Below, in pieces: positions 5,403-10,171 of a stretch of DNA of 10,171 nt. The stretch comes from an uncultured Archangium sp. (lineage in GTDB: Bacteria; Myxococcota; Myxococcia; Myxococcales; Myxococcaceae). Below the pieces are notes generated by a model, which was given only the letters and a program-made list of their open reading frames with translations, searched no databases and was not told where the DNA came from. Location of the stretch: the NCBI GenBank assembly GCA_946479335.1, contig CAMLFP010000194.1, positions 1-10,171 on the forward strand, given 5' to 3'. How positions within the stretch are numbered: the stretch's first letter is position 1; each line of letters begins with the position of its first letter. Position numbers and translations under genes: made by a program.

Positions 5403-6758
5403 TCAGGGCTCTTCGCTGGTGGAGACGCCGAGGCGGCGCAGCATGCGGTGCACCGACTGGCGCGGCAGCCCGGCGCGTTGCGCGGCGCGGGTGACGACGC
5501 CGTTGGCCGCCTTGAGGTGCTCCAGGAGGTAGGTCTTCTCGAAGCTCTCCAGCACCCGCTCCTTGGCCTCATGGTACGGCAGCGAGAGCAGCTGGTTGGT
5601 GACGTCTGCGCGGAGCCGCGCGCCGGAGGTCTCATCGCCGGGCTTGGCGTCGAGGCTCTTGCCCAGCGCGCGCGCGACGCCCGCGCCGCCGAGGTCGGGC
5701 AGGGTGGCGAGGCGCTCGAGCACGTAGCGCAGCTCGCGCACGTTCCCCGGCCAGTCGTGGCGCGAGAGCATGTCGATGGTCTCGTCTGAGAGCGGCTGCC
5801 CGCCCGGCGCGCGCGCCTGGAAGGCCTTCACCAGCAAGGGCACGTCTTCGGGGCGCTCGCGCAGCGGCGGCACGCGCGCGCGGAACACCGAGAGCTTGAA
5901 GTAGAGGTCTTCACGGAAGCGCCCGGCTTTCACCTCGGCCTCGAGGTCTCGCTGGGTCGACGCGACGACCCGCACGTTGATCTTCGCGGTGCCGGCGACG
6001 CCCGGCCGTTTGATCTCCCCGGTCTCCAGCGCGCGCAGCAGCCGCGCCTGCAGACCGTTCGACAGCTCGGAGACCTCGTCGAGGTACAGCGTGCCGCCCT
6101 CGGCCTCCTCGAAGCCGCCCGGTTTGCCCGCGGGCCGGGTGCTGGAGACGTCGTGGCCGAAGAGGTCGGCCTCCATCAGCGGCTCGCTCGACGCGCCCAG
6201 CTCGACCACCACGAAGGGCCCTTCGGCGCGCGCGCTCTTCGCGTGGAGCGACCGCGCCAGCACCTCTTTGCCCGCGCCGGGGCCGCCCTCGAGGATGACG
6301 GGCGACTCGGTGGGGGCCGCGCGCTCCAGCAGCGCGAAGAGGCGGCGCATCACCACGCTCTTGCCCAGCGCGTCTCCGAAGCGCTCGTGCACCGACAGCG
6401 GCCACTGCACCTCGCTGCGCTCCGGCTCGAAGCGCAATTCGGTGCGGCCGACGGTGAGGCGCACCTTGTCGACCAACCGCGCGTCGAACATCTGCACGCC
6501 CTCGACGCGCACGCCGTTGGTGCTGCGGAGGTCGCGCAGCCGGTACCCGCCGGGCCCCCCAGACAGCTCGAAGTGCCGCCGGGAGACGGAGCTGTCGGTG
6601 AGGCGCAGCTGGCACGACTCGTCGGTGCCGACCGTGACGCTCTGCCCTTCAAGCACCACCTCGAGGCCCTTGTCGGGGCCCTTCGAGACGGTGAGCCTCG
6701 CGCGCGGGAAACGGGCGATGTCAGGCTGGAGGACTTCGGTCAGCTGATCCGCAGACAT
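5403..6758 (-). CDS. FHA-AAA+-Fis regulator of the sigma-54 activator type, lacking GAFTGA
   Basis: ATG 6758 gives 451 residues, with AGGG nine bases upstream. A GTG at 6827 would add an unlikely leader. Residues about 22-112 are an FHA domain with the phosphothreonine-binding residues in place (Ser59-Arg-Arg-His62 and Ser79-Thr-Asn-Gly82). Residues about 125-350 are the AAA+ domain, with Walker A GGPGAGKE (158-165), Walker B GGTLYLDE (221-228), Arg282 in FREDLY and the WPGNVREL motif (336-343). Residues about 410-448 are a Fis-type HTH. The loop after GH (201-202), where sigma-54 activators carry GAFTGA, reads DVSSTRPA and is about two residues shorter. The sensor-I Asn is Gln269 and the second arginine-finger position is Lys288. 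The protein therefore probably senses a phosphoprotein, likely from a Ser/Thr kinase, and binds DNA, but may not open sigma-54 promoters. The family call is sure; the altered mechanism is inferred. Confidence 0.95.
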   Translation of the reverse strand: MSADQLTEVLQPDIARFPRARLTVSKGPDKGLEVVLEGQSVTVGTDESCQLRLTDSSVSRRHFELSGGPGGYRLRDLRSTNGVRVEGVQMFDARLVDKVRLTVGRTELRFEPERSEVQWPLSVHERFGDALGKSVVMRRLFALLERAAPTESPVILEGGPGAGKEVLARSLHAKSARAEGPFVVVELGASSEPLMEADLFGHDVSSTRPAGKPGGFEEAEGGTLYLDEVSELSNGLQARLLRALETGEIKRPGVAGTAKINVRVVASTQRDLEAEVKAGRFREDLYFKLSVFRARVPPLRERPEDVPLLVKAFQARAPGGQPLSDETIDMLSRHDWPGNVRELRYVLERLATLPDLGGAGVARALGKSLDAKPGDETSGARLRADVTNQLLSLPYHEAKERVLESFEKTYLLEHLKAANGVVTRAAQRAGLPRQSVHRMLRRLGVSTSEEP

Positions 6759-6875
6759 GGCCGGGCACCCTAGCGCGCGGGCAGGTGCATGCGCGCGGGT
6801 TGTGAGGTTGAATGCAACACCACCCACGTACGTCAGTGCGTGTGAAGCAACCCCACGCAGTTACGGAAGAAAGCC
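6759..6875. promoter_or_regulatory. Divergent promoter region between the FHA regulator and the repeat lipoprotein
   Basis: These 117 bp must hold the promoters of both genes unless the regulator is read from elsewhere. Visible dyads are GTTG-AATG-CAAC (6807-6818) and ACGTACGT (6826-6833), the latter inside CACGTACGTCAGTGCGTG, where CAC and GTG ends face each other. No clear -35/-10 or complete -24/-12 element is seen. A divergent regulator often acts on such a region, so control of the lipoprotein gene by the FHA protein is possible. Confidence 0.45.
6865..6869 (+). promoter_or_regulatory. Ribosome-binding site of the repeat lipoprotein
   Basis: GGAAG lies six bases before ATG 6876 and supports that start, which also gives a textbook lipoprotein signal peptide. 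Confidence 0.6.
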
Positions 6876-8186
6876 ATGAAAACGCCAATCAAGGGTCTGA
6901 TGCTCGCTGCGCTCGCGCTGTCGGTGAGCGGCTGTGTCGTTCGGAGCCGGGCGGTCACCACGCGGTACGTGACCTCGACGGTGTGCGACCCGAACTACCC
7001 TTGTGCCAACACCTATTATTGGGACCAGTGGCGCGGCTGCTACGTCTTCTACAACGGGTACGCGTACTACGACGCGCTGGGCACCCCGGGGAGCTACCCG
7101 CTGCCGCCCGCGACGGTGGTGGTGACGTACCCGCCGGCGAGCTACGTGCCGCCCTCGTATTACGTGCCGCCGTACGGCACCTACCGGCCGCCGCCGAACT
7201 ACCGCGCGCCGCCGCCGAACTACCACACGGCGATTCCGCCCAGCTGGTCGCGGAACCCGCCGTCGTACAACAACGGCCTGGTGCCGCCTCCGCCGAACCC
7301 GAACGGTGGGAACTATGGCTACGTGCCCCCGCCGAACACCGGTCGCCCCGGCAATGGCTACGCGCCGCCGCCCAACTCGGGTCGCCCGGGCGGGTATGTG
7401 CCGCCGCCCAACGCCGGTAACGGGTCGTCGGGCTACGTGCCGCCGCCGAACGCCGGGAACGGCAATGGCTTCGTTCCCCCTCCGCCGAACTCCGGGAACG
7501 GGTCTGCGGGGTATGTGCCGCCGCCCAACGCGGGGAGCTCGGGTGGCTATGTCCCGCCGCCGAACACGGGTGGCAGCTCGGGAGGCTACGTGGCGCCGCC
7601 CAATACCGGCAGCGTGAGCCCGCCTCCGGGTAACGCGAACAACGGCTCGGTGCCGCCGCCGCCGAACTCGGGCAACGGCTCGGGTGGGTTCGTGGCGCCG
7701 CCGCCCGCGCGCGGCACTGCGACTGGCAGCGTGTACCAGCCGCCGCCGCCCGCGCCGACGCTGGTGGGCCCTTCGCGCGAGACTGCGACTGGCAGCGTGT
7801 ACCAGCCCCCGCCGCCCGCGCCGACGCTGGTCGGCCCCTCGCGCGACACTGCGACCGGCAGCGTGTACCAGCCGCCTCCGCCCGCGCCGACGCTGGTGGG
7901 CCCCTCGCGCACCACCACCACCGCGACGGGCTCGGTGTACGCGCCGCCGCCGTCGAGTTCGTTCCCGCCGTCGCGCAGCAGCTCGAGCGGCTCCGTGTAC
8001 TCGCCGCCGCCGTCGCGCGCCGTGGAGCGCCCGCCGGTGTTGAACGCGCCGCCGGCCATCAACCGCGGTTTCCCGCCGCCGCCGCCGTCGCCTCCGGCGC
8101 CGACCAACAACACGCGGCGTTCCGCGCCGGCGCCGGTGAGCGCGCCCGCGCCGATGGTCGCGCCGCCGCGCACCATGCGCCGGTGA
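6876..8186 (+). CDS. Pro/Gly/Asn/Tyr-rich repeat lipoprotein
   Basis: The protein has 436 residues. A lipoprotein signal peptide (MKTPIKGLMLAALALSVSGC) ends in the lipobox Val-Ser-Gly-Cys20, so the mature protein should be lipid-anchored, probably in the outer membrane (Val follows Cys, with no Asp retention signal). Residues 21-75 are Tyr- and Cys-containing (CDPNYPCANTYYWDQWRGCY). From about 88 the chain becomes low-complexity: YVPPSYYVPP and PPPNY stretches, then about eight units of the type GYVPPPN[ATS]G (from 148), then three 22-residue units beginning TATGSVYQPPPP (281-346), then two looser GSVYxPPP units. The tail is Pro/Ala/Arg-rich. The Tyr-Pro pattern recalls plant extensins only in composition. 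The protein should be extended and might span the periplasm or sit on the surface. It is divergent from the FHA regulator and closed by an intrinsic terminator. I do not recognise a functional family. Confidence 0.85.
   Translation: MKTPIKGLMLAALALSVSGCVVRSRAVTTRYVTSTVCDPNYPCANTYYWDQWRGCYVFYNGYAYYDALGTPGSYPLPPATVVVTYPPASYVPPSYYVPPYGTYRPPPNYRAPPPNYHTAIPPSWSRNPPSYNNGLVPPPPNPNGGNYGYVPPPNTGRPGNGYAPPPNSGRPGGYVPPPNAGNGSSGYVPPPNAGNGNGFVPPPPNSGNGSAGYVPPPNAGSSGGYVPPPNTGGSSGGYVAPPNTGSVSPPPGNANNGSVPPPPNSGNGSGGFVAPPPARGTATGSVYQPPPPAPTLVGPSRETATGSVYQPPPPAPTLVGPSRDTATGSVYQPPPPAPTLVGPSRTTTTATGSVYAPPPSSSFPPSRSSSSGSVYSPPPSRAVERPPVLNAPPAINRGFPPPPPSPPAPTNNTRRSAPAPVSAPAPMVAPPRTMRR
7317..7701 (+). repeat. Degenerate in-frame repeats encoding G[YF]V[PA]PPN[ATS]G
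   Basis: About eight units of 11-14 codons within residues 148-275 of the lipoprotein share the core GYVPPPN plus a Gly/Asn/Ser linker of variable length. Units differ by synonymous changes and by linker additions, which points to older duplications kept under protein-level selection. Confidence 0.8.
7716..7913 (+). repeat. Three 66-bp tandem repeats (22 aa each) in the lipoprotein gene
   Basis: Units start at 7716, 7782 and 7848 and encode TATGSVYQPPPPAPTLVGPSR plus Glu, Asp or Thr. They are nearly identical even at silent positions, unlike the older GYVPPPN units, so the expansion is recent or being homogenised. A fourth, diverged copy follows (GSVYAPPP) after a short run of Thr codons. 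Copy number could vary between strains without breaking the frame. Confidence 0.9.
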
Positions 8187-8210
8187 TCACGTAACGCAGC
8201 GCTTCACGAA

Positions 8211-8249
8211 AAGCGGTGGATCCGAGCCGGGTCCATCGCTTCTTTCTTT
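8211..8249 (+). terminator. Intrinsic terminator after the repeat lipoprotein
   Basis: The left arm AAGCGGTGGATCC (8211-8223) pairs over all 13 positions with GGGTCCATCGCTT (8229-8241), counting two G-T wobbles, around the five-base loop GAGCC. The T-rich tail CTTTCTTT follows. It starts 24 bp after the lipoprotein stop and separates this gene from the FadL-type gene. Confidence 0.85.
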
Positions 8250-8300
8250 GCGGGCTTCGCGGGTTTGCACGTAGCTTCCGCGCCTTCTTTTTCCCCTCAA

Positions 8301-8305
8301 AGAGG
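8301..8305 (+). promoter_or_regulatory. Ribosome-binding site of the FadL-type gene
   Basis: AGAGG lies five bases before GTG 8311. It supports GTG as the real start, which also places the Sec signal peptide at the N-terminus. Confidence 0.65.
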
Positions 8306-8310
8306 CACTC

Positions 8311-10020
8311 GTGAAGAGACAGCTGGTGTTGTGCGTGTTGTGCGCCGCCGCGGGCGCACAGGCTTCAGGCTTCTACTTCGGAGACAACGGCACGAAGGCG
8401 ATGATGCAGGGTGGCGCGTTCACCGCGCAGGCCGACGACCTCACGGCCACCATGTACAACCCGGCCGGCCTCACGCAGCTCAACGGCTTCTCGTTTCTCG
8501 CCGACCTGGAGCTGATCAAGCACAGCGTCACCTACTGGCGGCAAGACCCGGGCTGGGACACCTCCAAGTCGAGCGACGACTGCCAGAACAACATCGCGGT
8601 GCACTGCGTGACGAGCACCAGCAACGCCGCGCGCAACCCCAACACGCCGTACCTGCTGCCGTACTTCAGCGTGGGCTACGGCCTGCCGACGGGCGGGTGG
8701 TGGAAGGGCGACTCCAGCAAGCACACCCTGAGCTTCGCGCTCTCGGTCTTCGCGCCGCCGTCGCAGGGCGCGTACTACTACGCCGACCCCGACTACACGA
8801 AGAACCCCGACGGCACGTACGTGAACCGGCCGAACAAGTACGCGCCGCAGCGCTACGCGCTGGTGAGCACCGACATCCTCATCGCGTACCCGTCGCTGTC
8901 CATCGGCCTCGAGCTGACGAAGTGGCTGCAGATCGGCGGGTCGTTTCAGCTGACCGTCTCGAACTTCAAGCAGCAGCAGATGCTCTACGCGGGCGACGTG
9001 CTGGGCGACAACCCGAAGAAGCAGCTCCAGGAGAACGCTGACTACGACGCGCGCGTGGGCATCAACTTGAACGGCCAGGTCGGGGTGACGGGCATCGTCG
9101 GCGTGATGGTGCGGCCCTTCGACTGGCTCTCGTTCGGCGCGTCGATTCGCCCGCCGATTCACTTCCACGCGCGCGGCGAGCTCGACGTCACGCTGCCCAA
9201 GTCGTTCTCTGACCTCGGCGCGACGGTCGATGGCACGCGCACCTGCGGCCCGAACAAGGACCAGCTGTGCGCCGACCTCGACATGAACATGCCGCTGGAG
9301 GTGCGCTTCGGTGGCCGGGTGGTGCCGGTGCGCCACGCGTGCGCGCTCGGCGACGCCTCACGGAAGGACTGTGGCCTCGGCATCAACGCCGACTTCGTCT
9401 ACTTGGGCTGGGGAGCGGTCGACAAACTCCACCTCGTGCCCGACAACCTCTCGGTCGTCTTCCAGGGCAACCGCACGACGCTGAGCGCGTTCGACGTGCA
9501 GAAGAACTGGAAGGCGTCGTACAGCTTCCGCATCGGCGCGTCGTACCGCGTGTTCCAGTACCTCTCGGTGAGCGCCGGCTTCATGTACGAGACGGGCGCG
9601 GCCAACACCACGACGTACTCCGTGGACTGGACGCACCCCACCGCGGTGTTCATCACCGGCGGGCTCACCGGCCACCTCGGCCCCGTCGACGTGATGGTCG
9701 GCGTGCAGGGCATGCCCACGGTCACCACCGACATCGGCGGCGCTGGCACCGACCCCAACACGTGGAGCCAGGTCGCGCGCGGCGGCACCGTGGCGCCCGG
9801 CTCGCCGTCGTATGACCCGGCGTACGTCGGCAACGGCCGGTACACCTCCGGCGGCTACGGCGTGCTGCTCGGCGTGCGCGGCAACTTCGAGAAGCTGGTT
9901 CCCACGCTCCCGCCCGCGAAGCCCATCGAGCCTGCGCCCGCCGCGGCGCCGGCGCCTGCCGCCGACGCGACGACGCCTGCGGAGTCCGCTCCGGCGACTG
10001 ACGCGCCCGCGGCGCAGTGA
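8311..10020 (+). CDS. OmpP1/FadL-family outer-membrane channel with Pro/Ala-rich tail
   Basis: The protein has 569 residues. A Sec signal peptide ends AGAQA18, and the mature chain starts SGFYFGDNGTKAMMQGGAFT. This and ADDLTATMYNPAGL (41-54, with Asn50-Pro-Ala) are the N-terminal hatch signature of the FadL family, which lets hydrophobic molecules such as long-chain fatty acids or aromatics cross the outer membrane. Alternating beta strands follow to a last strand GYGVLLGVRGNF near residue 529. Beyond it are about 40 residues rich in Pro and Ala (EPAPAAAPAPAAD), an unusual extension past the strand that normally ends the barrel. Six mature cysteines form three close pairs (91/99, 312/320, 344/354), likely disulfides in loops. 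At 569 residues it is longer than E. coli FadL (about 450). The family is certain; the substrate cannot be read from sequence. It has its own ribosome-binding site and follows a terminator, so it is probably its own transcription unit. Confidence 0.95.
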   Translation: MKRQLVLCVLCAAAGAQASGFYFGDNGTKAMMQGGAFTAQADDLTATMYNPAGLTQLNGFSFLADLELIKHSVTYWRQDPGWDTSKSSDDCQNNIAVHCVTSTSNAARNPNTPYLLPYFSVGYGLPTGGWWKGDSSKHTLSFALSVFAPPSQGAYYYADPDYTKNPDGTYVNRPNKYAPQRYALVSTDILIAYPSLSIGLELTKWLQIGGSFQLTVSNFKQQQMLYAGDVLGDNPKKQLQENADYDARVGINLNGQVGVTGIVGVMVRPFDWLSFGASIRPPIHFHARGELDVTLPKSFSDLGATVDGTRTCGPNKDQLCADLDMNMPLEVRFGGRVVPVRHACALGDASRKDCGLGINADFVYLGWGAVDKLHLVPDNLSVVFQGNRTTLSAFDVQKNWKASYSFRIGASYRVFQYLSVSAGFMYETGAANTTTYSVDWTHPTAVFITGGLTGHLGPVDVMVGVQGMPTVTTDIGGAGTDPNTWSQVARGGTVAPGSPSYDPAYVGNGRYTSGGYGVLLGVRGNFEKLVPTLPPAKPIEPAPAAAPAPAADATTPAESAPATDAPAAQ

Positions 10021-10032
10021 GCGCGGAGACGC

Positions 10033-10057
10033 CACGGTTCACGCCGTCGTGACCGTG
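10033..10057 (+). terminator. Hairpin after the FadL-type gene, possible terminator
   Basis: CACGGTTCACG (10033-10043) pairs with CGTGACCGTG (10048-10057) through ten base pairs with one bulged T and the loop CCGT, 13 bp after the stop codon. No T-run follows, so it may act as a 3' stability hairpin or a Rho-assisted end rather than a classic intrinsic terminator. Confidence 0.5.
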
Positions 10058-10113
10058 AGCTGTGGAGACTGAAACGGCTCGTGAGTTCGTCGCGCGCGCT
10101 CGACGACCGTCGC

Positions 10114-10171
10114 GGTCCGCGGTGCCCGTTACGGACCGCGGTGCCCGTTACGGACCGCGGTGCCCGTTACG
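10114..10171. repeat. 19-bp tandem repeat, at least three units, running off the window
   Basis: Units of GGACCGCGGTGCCCGTTAC start at 10114 (with T for A at the third base), 10133 and 10152, and the final G begins a fourth. Each period is made of the palindromes CCGTTACGG and ACCGCGGT placed end to end plus GC. No reading frame is evident, and no spacers separate the units. Confidence 0.85.

Larger units (their letters stand above)
8187..8310 (+). promoter_or_regulatory. Intergenic region: terminator, then presumed fadL-type promoter
   Basis: The first half holds the intrinsic terminator at 8211-8249. The remaining 60 bp before GTG 8311 must contain the promoter if the channel gene is transcribed alone. 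It includes a pyrimidine-rich stretch (8284-8297), but I cannot support a defined -35/-10 pair. Confidence 0.4.

Noticed and set aside
5327..5635. N-terminal extension of the HTH protein into the FHA gene
   Set aside because: The extra 103 residues are Arg/Ser/Pro shadow sequence antisense-free but out of frame with the FHA protein; ATG 5326 starts right before the HTH fold.
6801..6816. Possible sigma-54 element before the lipoprotein gene
   Set aside because: It has a TGCA-like -12 half, but the second G of the -24 GG is missing.
7586..8176. 196-codon minus-strand Gly-rich frame opposite the lipoprotein repeats
   Set aside because: It mirrors the Pro-rich repeats (CCG read as CGG/GGC) and has no start signals.
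8365..9336. 323-codon minus-strand frame opposite the FadL-type gene
   Set aside because: The FadL signature on the plus strand is unambiguous; the antisense translation is Arg/Val/His-biased.
10114..10171. CRISPR array
   Set aside because: The 19-bp units are contiguous with no spacers, and no cas genes are present.

Overview
The window is very GC-rich DNA with strong G/C at third codon positions and long antisense shadow frames. The gene set comprises an FHA-domain relative of sigma-54 activators, a TPR/DUF3857 transglutaminase-like giant, a barrel protein of the type common in myxobacteria, and a FadL-type porin. Together these suggest a myxobacterium (Myxococcota). That placement is inferred from protein style; no marker gene is present.

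Layout, left to right. Positions 2-3220 (+) hold the 3' part of a large beta-domain/TPR/DUF3857/transglutaminase-fold protein whose catalytic Cys and His appear to be replaced. At 3272-3667 (+) lies a small four-helix membrane protein with the MerC-type CAVHC motif, preceded by two dyads and a GC hairpin that ends three bases before its ATG. Convergent with it, at 3677-4546 (-), is an exported outer-membrane-barrel-like protein. After a divergent intergenic region with a good sigma-54-like -24/-12 element comes a small unknown helical protein, 4739-5044 (+). It overlaps by 57 bp, tail to tail and codon-aligned, a 112-residue XRE-type HTH protein, 4988-5326 (-), that carries an AT-hook-like basic tail. 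Upstream of the HTH gene on the same strand is the FHA/AAA+/Fis regulator, 5403-6758 (-), which has lost the GAFTGA loop needed to engage sigma-54. Divergent from it is a Pro/Gly/Asn/Tyr-rich repeat lipoprotein, 6876-8186 (+), closed by a convincing intrinsic terminator. Last is an OmpP1/FadL-family outer-membrane channel with a Pro/Ala-rich tail, 8311-10020 (+), followed by a hairpin and, at the window edge, a 19-bp tandem repeat built from two abutting palindromes.

Three themes link the genes. The first is the cell envelope: the lipoprotein, FadL channel, barrel protein, MerC-like membrane protein and probably the DUF3857 protein all look envelope-associated. The second is a compact regulatory cluster at 4.6-6.8 kb with two transcription regulators and one small unknown protein. 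The third is degenerate enzymes kept as folds: a transglutaminase without its nucleophile and an enhancer-binding-type ATPase without its sigma-54 loop. No RNA genes, insertion sequences, CRISPR arrays or phage genes were seen.
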